NCBI RefSeq assembly: GCF_022458985.1
Contig: NC_061771.1
Location: 24,668,001 to 24,732,000 of the forward strand
Source of the DNA: Mugil cephalus
Taxonomy: Eukaryota; Chordata; Actinopteri; Mugiliformes; Mugilidae
DNA length: 64,000 nucleotides
Direction of reading: 5' to 3'
Positions 49,936 to 62,112 of this stretch are shown here, one piece after another (the stretch's first letter is position 1; every line of letters starts with the position of its first letter). The notes under the pieces were generated by a model that made no database searches, had not been told where the DNA came from, and was given only the letters and a program-made list of their open reading frames with translations. The position numbers and the translations under genes were made by a program.

Positions 49936-51030
49936 CACTCCTGACAGAAACTGATGTATAACATCACTGCTTCATCCAAACCTTTTGGGATACTTTCAAG
50001 GTGGCAACTGTCAGTGCAGTCCAAAAATGCCCTTAAGCTCTCCACAGCTTCATATCCATATTATTGCATTCCAATACAGAGATACGGTTTGTATACGCAT
50101 CGATATATTTTGTGTCAAATTACTTTAATCATTGATCCAGACAGTATCCTGGAGGAGGGGGTGTGTGTATAAATCCAGAAATATTGATACTTCCGAGCTA
50201 GTGTGTTTTTTATCGTGTAAATCGATCTTCACATCAAAATATTGATACCAAGTTGGCTTTTATGAATCTATAATCAGTTCTAAAACAGTAAAAATTGTGA
50301 GAGAGAGGTAGTGCAGGGCAATGCCTCGTGATACATAATTCAATGATGGAAGCCATTAAATTCAGGCAATAATCAGATATATGTTAAAAATGCATCGCAA
50401 CGCCATCACAAGTCATTTCATATGAATGGAAAATGATAATGTGGAATGTGACCTTTGTTATCACAGTTCTCTCAAGTTCTTACATGAAGACCACTTCCTC
50501 TAGTCCAAAAAGGATGATATCGCAGTCAGGAAAAATGTTTGTTTTCATTTTTGCTTAAGATTTTATTTATTATTAAATGTTATCTGCTCAACTTTAATTT
50601 GACTTGTTGATTTGCACAGCGCCTCTATAATTGCTCTGATTACAGAGAAGTCCGATATTTGGCCACGTGTTTAATATATATATACAGAGCTTTCAGAGAT
50701 TGAAAGGAGGAAAAAAAATAAATACTATCACACATCCCTACCAAAAGCATTCAGCTTGCGAAAAAGACTAAATAGAATAATTTGAATGTAAAAACATTAA
50801 GCACAGAATGACACACTGGGATCAAGTATGATTGTACTTATGGAGAATAAGTACTTGCATATAGCTCTTTAAGTGGCTCTATGCAATGCTACCATGAATT
50901 CCACTTAAGTCACCTAGTTTCTTAATTTAAAAAAAAAAAAAAAAAGTACAATAAGCACGTGCTGAAAATGATTATTATTTTGTAAATAAAAATAAATCAT
51001 ACGCAACTTATCACTGAATGAGAAATAAAA

Positions 51031-51040
51031 GCTCTTAAAG
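51031..51040 (-). promoter_or_regulatory. Diverged histone downstream element of the first H2A
   Basis: On the minus strand CTTTAAGAGC sits where the second H2A copy has the consensus-like CAAGAAAGAGC. It is probably a weakened U7 snRNA pairing site. Confidence 0.4.
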
Positions 51041-51051
51041 AAATAGTGTTT

Positions 51052-51067
51052 GGCTCTTAAAAGAGCC
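51052..51067 (-). terminator. Histone 3' stem-loop of the first H2A gene
   Basis: On the minus strand GGCTCTTTTAAGAGCC: a perfect six-pair stem with four-base loop, 32 bases after the stop. Confidence 0.95.
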
Positions 51068-51099
51068 GTTGGGTTTGATGTTAATGAAGCCGTAGTGGT

Positions 51100-52270
<1,171 letters not shown>

Positions 52271-52297
52271 GCTATCTGCTCATCCACAAACCACAAC

Positions 52298-52310
52298 GGC
52301 TCTAAGAGCC
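52298..52310 (+). terminator. Shortened histone 3' stem-loop of H3
   Basis: GGCTCTAAGAGCC: only 13 bases, giving a five-pair stem and a three-base TAA loop instead of the usual six and four. It lies 27 bases after the stop with normal flanks (CACAAC before, ACC after). Confidence 0.75.
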
Positions 52311-52323
52311 ACCTCACTCTACT

Positions 52324-52341
52324 CAAGAGATAATTCCTCTC
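52324..52341 (+). promoter_or_regulatory. Histone downstream element of H3
   Basis: CAAGAGATAATTCCTCTC, 14 bases after the stem-loop. A close relative (AAGAGAAATCATTCCTCTC) follows the H1 stem-loop, so the element is shared in this cluster. Confidence 0.6.
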
Positions 52342-52798
52342 AGTATACTAGTACACCTTTGCTTAATAACATGTCTCAAAGCCAATCTATTATAATGTTC
52401 TTTAGAAGTATCTCTGTACTGACGGTCACAATTTACTGCCATTCTGTGGTGACACACGAGACTTTTATTTTGTTTTAATCAACTAATAATAAAAAAGATG
52501 TTCATCAAATTAATACACGTGTATACAGAGAAATATCCCATTTATAACTCAGCCAAATGCACAACAGGAGTTTGGATAAAATGCAGGCATCTCTACATAA
52601 GAATATTGTTTCAACCTTTATTAAATTGAATTGTTAACTTCCGTAATCTGAAAGATTATTGTTATTTGAGTCGATAAATTGTTGGGAAATATTAATGATC
52701 TTTGATATGTTAAATATGTAAAGGCTCAAAGTGTGTTGTGCTGTAAAATAGTAATTTAAAAATCTTTTATTATAATGTATGTTTGTTTTCTCAATTAA

Positions 52799-53800
52799 CC
52801 CTTGTATAGTCTTCACTTTAAGGACCCTCTGGTATCCCTCGGGTCAAATTGACCCGGGACATATTTGGGGTGTTAAAAACAATTCTAATATAAAATTTTA
52901 CTTCATAAACCATTAACATATATTGTCTTTATCTCAATTACAAATAATTGAGATAACATACAAGTTTAATGATTGCAATCAGTCTCTACTAGAACACAAT
53001 TAACAATGGAAGCGTGACTACTCTTTTTGTCATAAGGTTAGCATTGGAGTCAAGTATGACCTCTGGCTTACGGTCCACCCTACTACTTATTGCTTCCGTC
53101 CCTGTGTAGACTGCTCATAAGAACCACATTTTTTTTTTTACTTTTTTTAGGTATGTAAGATACCAGGGCAGTGTTGGCTGTGAACATGAAGTTGGAGGAA
53201 TGGACTGGCTTCTTCTTCACAGTTTGAACCTCAGGTGGAAGCTCCGTCCTATTTTTCTGGACTGTTCCAACCATTGTCAGCTTTCTTTTGAGAAGCTCTT
53301 GTCCCAGGCTGTACGATGTTGTAGCCACTGAGGCCTTGTGACATATCTAGCACCACTCGTGTCCCCTGGTTTCTTTCAGTATCTCCTCCTTCCGCATTCC
53401 CTGAATAAATTTGCATGTTCCATGCATAAGATGAAACCGCATCACAGGCAGCCCAGATTGTGATGCAATACCTGGCTGGTTTTGAGGGCATATACTACCT
53501 GAAAGGGCAGCGGCCTCTAAGCTCCACAAGCTGTTCATCCACAGTTACATTAGGCCCAGGGTTATAAAGACAGGGAAGTCGGTCCACCCACTGGTACCAC
53601 ACAGTGCAGATTGTTGCCAACTTGCCGCCCCGCTGTCTAACAGGTCTTGATTCCCGGTTGTCAAATCTGATGATTCTTGAGAATACATGGAAGCTCTTCA
53701 GAGACATTGTGGCTCTAAAAATTGCTGTGTGTGTGTGTGGGCATGTTTCTGTGTGTCTCTGTGTATGTGGGTCAAAATGACCCGAAGACCATATGAAGGA
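52799..53800 (-). mobile_element. piggyBac-type DNA transposon, decayed
   Basis: TTAA at 52,795-52,798 precedes CCCTTGTATAGTCTTC; the right end GAAGACCATATGAAGG is its inverted relative. Near both ends lies a palindrome, GGGTCAAATTGACCC (about 52,843) and GGGTCAAAATGACCC (about 53,769). Minus-strand frames (53,495-53,707; 53,249-53,491; 53,083-53,328) give the PGBD4-like order: MSLKSFHVFSRIIRFDNRES, NPGPNVTVDEQLVELRGRCP, SYAWNMQIYSG, GTRVVLDMSQGL, LLKRKLTMVGTVQKN, ANTALVSYIPKK and VVLMSSLH. The N-terminal third is missing and frames are shifted, so it is inactive. Confidence 0.88.
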
Positions 53801-55400
53801 TGTAAATGTGTGGTGTATAGTAGCATGTGTGCTATTTTTTTTACATACCTATGAATAAAACATATTACTCACGTATTCCTTGATATCCTAAAAGAAATGA
53901 AGGAATTACATTTCTTTTTGCAGCAGGCATCAGACAGAGTGGACTAGGTCAACAAAATAACATGATATCAACAAAATAAAACAACCACGTCAAAAGTAAT
54001 AAATAAAAATGATGAATAAAAATGATTCAATGCAAAGAAAACTTAAGTCCAGATGTTTAAAAGTGACAACCGATCAGGACTGTTTTCTTTGAGTAAAGAC
54101 AAAGACAAAGATGTGTAACTTAATGGTACTCATCATCACAAATGAGTCCTTAATTTTTTCTTCAAAATAGTTCATGCATGACCGATTTATGGTTTAGATG
54201 GACATTTTATCTCACACTGTTTATTTTGCCTCTTATTTCTTTGGTTTAATACCAAAACCTTATAATCAGCCACTTTATTTGAAACATAACATATCCACTG
54301 AACTACAGCCCAACATCTGTTCACAGAAGTAGACAACACTGTATCAAAGACATTTCCAGTTAACATTTTATCATTGTTCCTTTTTATTAGTGTTTGGGGT
54401 TTTTTGGGGTCTTCATCATTCATATATTTAGAGATGGTGAACCCTCAAGCCTTTATAAATGCCCTATTTATGATTCTGTGAAGGAAACATGACTGTACCT
54501 GTTAATAGCATAAACAACTATAATAAAATCAGATATAATAAAATTAGATAGCAAACTCTCAGTTGGTTTCCACCTAAAATATAATTTTAATTTATTCTAT
54601 TTATTCATTGCTTTTATAATCTCAGTTACTTCTTCAGATACCTTTATTACTTTCATTCTCCGTAGCTGTGATACTGGTGGTAGCATGTCATCCTCTTTGA
54701 GGCTGGACAACACACACATCAATTGTGGATAGAAGAGAAACTAATTCAGTGCAGTCAGTAAATTAAACTTGTGCTGCAGATTACTCTTTATTTGTGGATT
54801 CTCCTGTGGGGTTTGTAGAACACGAAGTTTCTACTTTGTAGGAGGCATTGTGTCTATGTTACGTGTTATGTGTCTGTTACTTGGAGAGCCACCCAAATCA
54901 AGATTTATGTGAAACACTTGAATTCAAAGTGGATTCAGAGCAGAATGTGGACGTATAGAAACACATAACAGCATCAAGCAAGATTAAGAAAACTTGAAAT
55001 GAAAGAAAGGTTGACAGAGAACAGCTCTGATCGAAGGCGGCTGCTCCATCAGCCTCCACCATAAACGTTGTGTTTGCTGCCGACACAACATCCTCACTTT
55101 ATTCTAAACTGATGACCAACACACAATTATTTTGACTTTTAATCTTTGAACAAACATGTGTCACAGCTGGAAAACGTCTTTGGACGGAGCTCTGATGAAT
55201 GTGGAACACTTTTAAGAGACAAAAGAGTGGAAAAAGTCGACGAGCAGCGCCGAGCTCCGCGGTGAGTCGGTGAGGTTTGGAGGCTCCATGAAAAAAATAA
55301 AAACACCACCAGAGCTCAGCATGAGCTGAACATAAAGGAAAGCCAGTCCGCTATGTGCCCCTTCAGTTTCAACCCTCATATCTGCTCCAAAAGACGTTTA
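53801..55400. other. Spacer in the histone cluster; no gene recognised
   Basis: AT-rich sequence between the piggyBac copy and the H1 promoter. No coding frame, RNA gene or known element was identified. Confidence 0.6.
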
Positions 55401-55433
55401 TTCCTCTTGAATGTGTCCAGAGAAAACACAAGC

Positions 55434-55440
55434 AGCGACA
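55434..55440 (+). promoter_or_regulatory. H1 box (AAACACA)
   Basis: The AAACACA element typical of H1 promoters, about 142 bases upstream of the H1 start codon. Confidence 0.6.
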
Positions 55441-55581
55441 TTCTGCCCGTACACAGGAGAGAGCCGGGCTGGGCTGAGTCTCTACGGTTCTCATGGTGTG
55501 TTTAAGTGCCGCCTCCTGCTCCGAGTTTTTCATCACTGCAGTCTGACTCTGGTTGACTAGCGACAAACGACAGGAAGGAAA

Positions 55582-56202
55582 ATGGCAGAAGTAGCTCCAG
55601 CTCCAGCTCCGGCTCCCGCTCCAGCTCCGGCTAAAGCCGTCAAGAAGAAGGCGTCCAAACCGAAAAAGGTGGGTCCCACCGTCAGCGAGCTGATCGTTAA
55701 ATCTGTGGCCGCTTCCAAGGAGCGGAGCGGCGTCTCTGCAGCCGCCCTCAAGAAGGCTCTGGCTGCCGGCGGCTACGACGTGGACAAGAACAAGGCCCGC
55801 GTCAAGACCGCCATCAAGAGCCTGGTGACCAAGGGGACTTTGGTTCAGACCAAGGGAACCGGGGCCTCCGGATCCTTCAAGATCAACAAGAAGGCTGAAA
55901 GCAAGGCCAAGAAGCCCGTCAAGAAAGTTGCTACTAAAGCCAAGAAGCCCGCAGCGGCCGCTAAAAAGTCTCCCAAGAAAGCCAAGAAGCCCGCAGCAGC
56001 TGCTAAGAAATCTCCCAAGAAAGTCAAGAAACCAGCAGCGGTAAAGAAAGCAGCCAAGAGCCCCAAGAAAGCTACAAAGAGTCCTAAGAAGGCTGCCAAG
56101 AGCCCCAAGAAGGTGGTCAAGAAGGCCCCTGCAGCCAAGAAGGCCCCCGCCAAGAAGGTAGCCAAGCCTAAAGTCAAGAAGGCAGCACCCAAGAAGAAGT
56201 GA
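55582..56202 (+). CDS. Linker histone H1
   Basis: Binds linker DNA at the nucleosome entry and exit and compacts chromatin. The intronless frame gives 206 residues: an Ala-Pro repeat N-tail (residues 4-17), the winged-helix globular domain (about 29-103; [51 protein letters not shown]) and a Lys/Ala/Pro-rich C-tail with repeated [13 protein letters not shown] and KSPKK units (CDK-type SPKK sites). It has a histone 3' stem-loop and an H1 box upstream, so it is replication-dependent. It is the only H1 in the window, between the first H3 and H2B. Confidence 0.96.
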   Translation: MAEVAPAPAPAPAPAPAKAVKKKASKPKKVGPTVSELIVKSVAASKERSGVSAAALKKALAAGGYDVDKNKARVKTAIKSLVTKGTLVQTKGTGASGSFKINKKAESKAKKPVKKVATKAKKPAAAAKKSPKKAKKPAAAAKKSPKKVKKPAAVKKAAKSPKKATKSPKKAAKSPKKVVKKAPAAKKAPAKKVAKPKVKKAAPKKK

Positions 56203-56229
56203 GCTCCTGAAACATCACGACTCCTCAAA

Positions 56230-56245
56230 GGCTCTTTTCAGAGCC
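56230..56245 (+). terminator. Histone 3' stem-loop of H1
   Basis: GGCTCTTTTCAGAGCC, the textbook stem-loop, with CAAA before and ACCCA after, 27 bases past the stop. Confidence 0.97.
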
Positions 56246-56260
56246 ACCCACAACAATCTT

Positions 56261-56279
56261 AAGAGAAATCATTCCTCTC
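56261..56279 (+). promoter_or_regulatory. Histone downstream element of H1
   Basis: AAGAGAAATCATTCCTCTC, 15 bases after the stem-loop; purine-rich start as expected for U7 pairing and similar to that of H3. Confidence 0.6.
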
Positions 56280-56487
56280 ATCAGCAAAAAAAAAGTTTAC
56301 GTTAAAACCCTAACATTATACCTTTAACTATTTAACTGCCTGATAATATAGATATGTGTAACAAGCTACTAAAACTAGTTTCATCATTAAACAACAGATA
56401 CGCTTTATTTATATAACTCGGTCAGTACATAAAACTCAAGTGATCATGAAACAGATCGCTATTAGCGTGATACTTATGTGATGTTAT

Positions 56488-56606
56488 GTTGGGGCGGGGT
56501 CAGTGCTCAGAGTCCAGGCGGCCCCGGTTCGTACCTGCACCGAGCGGCCGTTCCGTTATCACCTCTCTGCCTCCCCATTTCCCATCACTCCATTAAAAGG
56601 CCAAAA
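56488..56606 (+). repeat. Probable tRNA-derived SINE
   Basis: A GGTTCGTACC B-box-like stretch is followed by ACCTCTCTGCCTCCCCATTT, CCATCACTCC and ATTAAAAGGCC with an A-rich end, the body and tail of a common fish SINE. The A box is unclear. Confidence 0.5.
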
Positions 56607-56993
56607 AAAGTGGGGTGCGAGCGGAGCTGGGCACAAATCAGCATCGCACTGATAAAAGCACAAATTACCCACTTACTTGCTGTGAAAGGAGCTGCAGTAT
56701 CTGCGTGCAATGGAACGTATTTTCAGTTTCTTTTAGTCAAAGAGCCATAACGCTTAACCAAAAGATCACATGCCTTACATAAGGAATACAATTCTTAGTA
56801 AATATTTGTCTTTTATTTTATTATGATCAACCGAAGGGATTAAAGTCAATGATCACGACATTTCAAGAAAAAGTACTACGCCTCTACTTTACTTGGTATC
56901 GCATAGAAAAGAAACTAAAGAAACAGAAACTTTGAGTTGTCAGAACAGAAACGTTTGACATTTGAGGAGTACAGCTCTTAGTTGCAAGTGTGT

Positions 56994-57009
56994 GGCCCTG
57001 AAAAGGACC
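56994..57009 (-). terminator. Histone 3' stem-loop of H2B
   Basis: On the minus strand GGTCCTTTTCAGGGCC, with canonical TTTC loop and one G-U pair, 28 bases after the stop. Confidence 0.95.
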
Positions 57010-57037
57010 TTTGTGTTTCCAGTAAACAGTATATAGT

Positions 57038-57409
57038 TTACTTGGAGCTGGTGTACTTAGTGACGGCCTTGGTTCCCTCAGACACGGCGTGCTTGGCCAG
57101 CTCACCGGGCAGCAGGAGTCGGACGGCGGTCTGGATCTCCCTGGAGGTGATGGTGGAGCGCTTGTTGTAGTGCGCAAGACGAGAGGACTCACCGGCGATA
57201 CGCTCAAAGATGTCGCTGACGAACGAGTTCATGATGCTCATGGCCTTGGAGGAGATACCGGTGTCAGGGTGGACCTGCTTCAACACCTTGTACACATAGA
57301 TGGCGTAGCTCTCCTTCCTGGTCTTTCTCTTCTTCTTGCCGGTCTTAGACACGCTCTTGGAGACGGCTTTCTTGGAGCCCTTCTTGGGCGCTTTCACTGG
57401 ATCAGGCAT
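57038..57409 (-). CDS. Histone H2B
   Basis: Core histone, partner of H2A. The frame gives 123 residues from [20 protein letters not shown] to [17 protein letters not shown], with the histone fold ([35 protein letters not shown]) and the C-terminal helix with the ubiquitinated Lys (AVTKYTSSK). An in-frame ATG 54 bases upstream is rejected as start because H2B begins MPDP and the upstream part covers the TATA region. Only one H2B is seen. It is transcribed away from H1. Confidence 0.97.
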   Translation of the reverse strand: MPDPVKAPKKGSKKAVSKSVSKTGKKKRKTRKESYAIYVYKVLKQVHPDTGISSKAMSIMNSFVSDIFERIAGESSRLAHYNKRSTITSREIQTAVRLLLPGELAKHAVSEGTKAVTKYTSSK

Positions 57410-57459
57410 GATTAAACGTTTAAGTTTCTCAAACGAATAAAGTCCAGCGTATAGAACAG

Positions 57460-57516
57460 CCATTTATATCCGCTTTATACAAATATAGCTGTGCTGTTGC
57501 TCACAAACGATTGGTT
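57460..57516 (-). promoter_or_regulatory. H2B promoter (TATA and CCAAT)
   Basis: On the minus strand two TATA-like words (GTATAAAG, about 57,472-57,480, and GATATAAA, about 57,463-57,470) and an inverted CCAAT (ATTGGT on the plus strand, 57,510-57,515). Confidence 0.6.
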
Positions 57517-57904
57517 AGTTTCACAGTGAGACTGAGCATGCGCAGTATAACGGTTGTTGCCGCCCTGACCAGTTTTGAAATGTGAAACTCAACCACAGTA
57601 AAATTATAATGAATATACTCATTAAAATAAGACTTATCCACAAATGTAATAAAAAAGCAGATTTTATCTTCACAAAAAAAAACTTCAAATAAGTCTGTTT
57701 TTGTCTGTAAACTAAATGTTTTACCCAAAAAGACAAAATAATTGTATTCTCATTTCAATATATATATATATGCCCTATGTTGTTTTCTACCTGTACAATG
57801 AGTATCAATTTCTAACAACAGTAACAATCATGAGAACTAGAGAAACTAGTGTATTAATCAACAATATTATTTGCAAAGACAACATCTCATCTTCCATACC
57901 ACTT

Positions 57905-58338
57905 AATCCTGCACTAGCCTATCCTAGCCAGCATTGGGTGAAGGCGGGGTACACCCTGGACAGGTCGCCAGCCTATTGCAACCTAACACATAGACAGACA
58001 ACCATTCGCACTCACACTCACACTTACGGTCAATTTAGAGTCACCAATTAGCCTAACAAGCATGTCTTTGGAGGTGGGAGGAAGCTGGAGTACCTGGAGA
58101 TTACAAACTGATTTTTATGTAACTGTTTGTATTGTAACTATGTATACCTCTTGAAAAGCACATTGAGTCTGCCTTGTGCATGAAATGCGCTTTATAAATA
58201 AAATTGAATTGAATTGGAGAGAACCCATGCGAGAACACAGTGAGAACATACAAACTCCGCACGGAAAGGGCCGAACTGGACTCGAGCGTAACTTCTCGCT
58301 GCGAGCCATCAGCGCTAACCGCTGTGCCGCCCCACAAA
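57905..58338 (-). repeat. V-SINE-like tRNA-derived SINE carrying a nested insertion
   Basis: The plus strand has the familiar GGGGTACACCCTGGACAGGT, GTCAATTTAGAGTCACCAAT, CATGTCTTTGGAGGTGGGAG and, at the right, AACATACAAACTCCGCACGG and AGCGCTAACCGCTGTGCCGC, the reverse complement of a tRNA-like head. A 115-base piece (58,100-58,214) splits it, flanked by TGGAG on both sides. Confidence 0.8.
58100..58214 (+). mobile_element. Short LINE 3' tail nested in the SINE
   Basis: Ends in AATGCGCTTTATAAATAAAA with TTGAAT repeats, a common fish LINE tail. TGGAG at 58,095-58,099 and 58,215-58,219 is the target duplication; removing the insert restores the usual SINE sequence. Confidence 0.75.
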
Positions 58339-58534
58339 GACAACATGTTTTTTCATAAAGGACTAATTGTGTAAGTTGAAGTCATTTTGACTCATTATTC
58401 AGGTCACAACATTGTCTTTGACAGATCTAATGATAATGTCATGTTGCATCTTACATCAGCTTTCGTGAGGACATGTCCAGGACATGAGAACCTTCTGCAT
58501 ATTCAACAACAATAAACCATGGTTTACTGCAAGA

Positions 58535-58915
58535 CAGGAAGCGGGCCAGTAAAATTTCCACAGAACCCTCACACAATCTGTTCAGACTCCTCCCCTCAGG
58601 CCGGCGTTACAGAGCACTGTACGCCAAAACTATCCCGCACAGTTTCTTCCCCCGGGCTGTCGCTCTGATGAACTCTGAACCGTCACAGAGCATGTGACTA
58701 AGTAACGCTTCATTAAGTGGATATACTTAGCGTTCAAGTTCATTGTATATATCTGCTTCTGCCCTTTAATTCTTTCTCTTGTCTTTTATTCTAACAAGTC
58801 TAATTTATGTTGTACATTTTTTTTAAGCTTTGACTTGCACCATTAACAGAGTGACAGGAATAAAGTTCCTTATATGCACATACTGTATACTTGGCCAATA
58901 AAACTGATCATTTAA
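58535..58915 (+). mobile_element. LINE 3' end with last ORF2 codons
   Basis: The plus strand reads PSHNLFRLLPSGRRYRALYA, then SFFPRAVALMNSEPSQSM and a stop at about 58,698, matching the C-terminus of the jockey/Rex-type fish LINE (compare LPSGRRYRAI...NSFFPQAVTLLNS), followed by a 3' region with GGAATAAAGTTCC. A 5'-truncated copy. Confidence 0.7.
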
Positions 58916-59251
58916 TTTGAAACAAAGGATGATAATCCTTTACCTGAATAACTACATTTTAAGAATACAGCTTTTAGTTTTTGTATCCATATTTAAATAA
59001 AAGGACATAGAACCAAACTTTCTATTACAGTATATGTAGTTAACCTCAATACCATCAGGCCATATATAAATATATTTGAAAATGAGAGTTAACTCATACA
59101 CCACATGCATTGTGATGGGCTAAAACATTTTGCCCTTGAGATGTACAACCCATTGTGTGTTTGAGATGCACTTATACATTTTATGTAACAAGGGATATAT
59201 ATATATAAATAAAAAAAAATTAGGAATGCATGTCTTTATATGGAGATGGGT

Positions 59252-59267
59252 GGCCCTTAAAAGGACC
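59252..59267 (-). terminator. Histone 3' stem-loop of the second H4 gene
   Basis: Same GGTCCTTTTAAGGGCC on the minus strand, again 34 bases after the stop. Confidence 0.93.
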
Positions 59268-59301
59268 TTTGTATTGTTTGCTGGATGAAGTAGTTTGTAG
59301 T

Positions 59302-59622
<321 letters not shown>

Positions 59623-59705
59623 TCAGATAAAATCTGTCCAATAATGTCTCTGCTAAACTCACAGCTGCTTTTACAGTGTAACCGAGGACGTGAAAGAGGA
59701 CAGGA

Positions 59706-59760
59706 GGCGGGACTAAACGTCTTCAGGAACCATGACAATGCTCTTAAAGGGACCACGTCC
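59706..59760 (-). promoter_or_regulatory. Conserved H4 promoter block (second copy)
   Basis: Same GGCGGGACTAAACGTCTTCA core as the first copy with only a few changes (for example CAATG for CAACG), while sequence beyond it diverges. Confidence 0.6.
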
Positions 59761-60074
59761 TTAAATCAAAAAACACTAACTTGAGTTGAACACAGCACAA
59801 TAAATAATTTTAAATTCAAGCATTTATTTGTAAATTGTTCAACACTATTTTAAAGCAGCGTTGAGTTGTTTCAATGAAAAGAACATATGTAACTTTTAAA
59901 GTGATGATTAGGCTTTTAGGCTACTCCTTGTGTTCAGGATGAGCACCAAACCAATTTATGTATTTTTTTGTAATGTTTTTATGAGTGTTTACAGCTACTA
60001 ATGTGTGTAACACTGTTACTATGATGATGAATATTGAAATATTTATATTTAACATCTAATCTTTTTTTATCCCC

Positions 60075-60266
60075 TTAGACGTCTGATGGACATGCAGGTC
60101 ATGGCTATTTTGCGTCTGTTGGTTCAAGACCAATTCTTTATCTCCGCACGACGTACAAACTAGGTTCACCATTTGGACGTCTTACTATGACACGATTTAG
60201 ACGTCAATATACCGTTCAAAATTTGAACGTCAGACTAGGTCACATTTTTGGAGGTCAGATGTCTAA
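60075..60266. mobile_element. Small MITE-like element with TTAGACRTCTGA ends
   Basis: TTAGACGTCTGA at 60,075-60,086 and TCAGATGTCTAA at 60,255-60,266 are inverted partners (11 of 12 bases). Inside are further GGACGTC, GACGTC and GAACGTC words. No coding content. The family is not identified. Confidence 0.45.
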
Positions 60267-61259
60267 GACAGGTGCAGTTTTTTTTAATCAAAATTGTTGT
60301 TACCAATATGAAAAATTAGGAATATAAATTGTGTGAGATTACATACCATTTTATTATTTAGTTTAATTATTTATTTAACATTTTTTTCCTGTTTGTTTTC
60401 ATGGTCTCCCTCTGTATTTATGGAATCAGGTCTGGCTAAGGTTAACCGCTAGGCTAATATTAGTTCTACACCACAGCGGTACCATCACAAATTGTTATAC
60501 CAAAAGCTTACATATCACATAGGATATGTACTGAAGGGGTCAAATTACTGCATATAATGGAATTTTTGGAATTATTGATCGTACAGCATACACAGGGTGA
60601 AATAATTGTAAAAATATGATTATCATTTGATAGATATACTGTACAACCATTATTATATAACAACCAGATCCTGAAATGTAGATGTGACATGAGAGTTTTC
60701 TGAATAAAGGGCACTAATGTTTACATTTAACGGATTATGATTAATTATTTTTATATTCACATTGATAAACATACTGTACATAAATATATACATATATATA
60801 TATATGGAGGCTAGGGAGGGGGCACATTGATGAACATTATAAACACATATATCTCAATGTATACATGTCTATCGTTTGTTTTTCCCCCTATCGCTTCACT
60901 TTGCCACGTCCAAAATGGCGGCGGCGATTCAGACGTATGCTAACCACCTTATAGGTTCCTTATATGGAAGGAGCACACTCGGAACACCTATGTTATACAA
61001 GCTGAGTACTTAGAGAATAAGAGAAGAGGAAATATACACCCCACGATAACTAAAATCTTAAAACATTGAATGACAAGGTGTGTCCAAATGTTTGACTTGT
61101 AGTGCAAGGGTAGAGCACATCTCCAGGTACTTGTACTGCAAACTATATCAGAGAAAGTATCTTTGATAAAATACATCAAGTCAGATCATAGATCATCATT
61201 GTGAGACAGAATTATTAATCCACCGGTCTGTGTGTCTCTGAACATTGTGTTTTATCACT

Positions 61260-61331
61260 TCCTCGTTAGTATAGTGGACAGTATCTCCGCCTGTCACGCG
61301 GAAGACCGGGGTTCGATTCCCCGACGGGGAG
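61260..61331 (+). tRNA. tRNA-Asp (anticodon GTC)
   Basis: A 72-base gene folds as a full cloverleaf: acceptor TCCTCGT/ACGGGGA with terminal G, D arm with TAGTATAGTGG, anticodon GTC at 61,293-61,295, T arm CCGGGGTTCGATTCCCC with an intact B box. It is very close to vertebrate tRNA-Asp-GTC; the first anticodon-stem pair is T-A here and C-G in human, a paired change. TTTTTT at 61,335-61,340 is the Pol III terminator. No encoded CCA and no intron. Confidence 0.96.
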
Positions 61332-61353
61332 AAGTTTTTTAAAAAGGAACTGG

Positions 61354-62104
61354 TAGGGCTGTGAAAATTATCGCGTTAACTCGTATTAATCCATTGTCAC
61401 GATAAATCAGATTACAAACTTTAAACAATTAATTAATCTGCCGCACAGAATGATTCTGACCGTCTCATTTCAGGCAGTTTGCCTAAGTAGAGTTACCATG
61501 AAGCATTTGCAAATGTGCAGTTGATCCGAGAGTGACAGGCAGAAGAACCAACCAACAAGATAGAAGAGGCTAACAGCACCCTCGTCCTCTACCTGGGACA
61601 TATTATGCACACTCTACGGGACGGAGTTTTCTTTTCACCAAAGCACTTCCATCTTAAAATAGCACATTAACACCTTGCATATGTTAGTCAGGGATTCTGC
61701 TAACACTTTGGCTAATGCATCGCCCAGCTTCACAGAGACAAACCAAAACAAACCCAGACAAAGACAAGCTGGCAATGCTGGCTGGCAAATATGTGTCCAC
61801 TCCTGCAACCACCGGTCACTGGGAGAGACTGTTCTCAGTTGAAGCAACATTAGAAATAAGAAGCGGTCAGCTCTCTTGTTGTTGGACAATGTCAAGTTAG
61901 TTTGTCTTAGTAGCAACACGGACACATTAATCAATGTTAGGTGCAGATATATCCCCTTCTTTCTTGAGTCTGTTTGCTTGTGTAAAATGAAACATGATTA
62001 ATATAGATTAAGAATTAATGATATTTAATTGTGATTAATCAAAATTAATCCACAGCAACCCTGTGAATAACCTGATTAAAATTTTTAATCGTTTGACAGC
62101 ACTA
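61354..62104 (+). mobile_element. hAT-type element with 8-bp target duplication
   Basis: TAGGGCTGTGAAAA at the left and TTTGACAGCACTA at the right are inverted ends; GGAACTGG (61,346-61,353) and GTAACTGG (62,105-62,112) form an 8-bp target duplication, as hAT elements make. A plus-strand frame at 61,715-61,900 holds LAGKYVSTPATTGHWERLFS, the hAT C-terminal dimerisation motif. Only about 750 bp remain, so it is non-autonomous. Confidence 0.82.
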
Positions 62105-62112
62105 GTAACTGG

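Noticed and set aside
57410-57463. 18-residue N-terminal extension of H2B
   Set aside because: H2B begins MPDP, and the extension overlaps the leader and TATA region.
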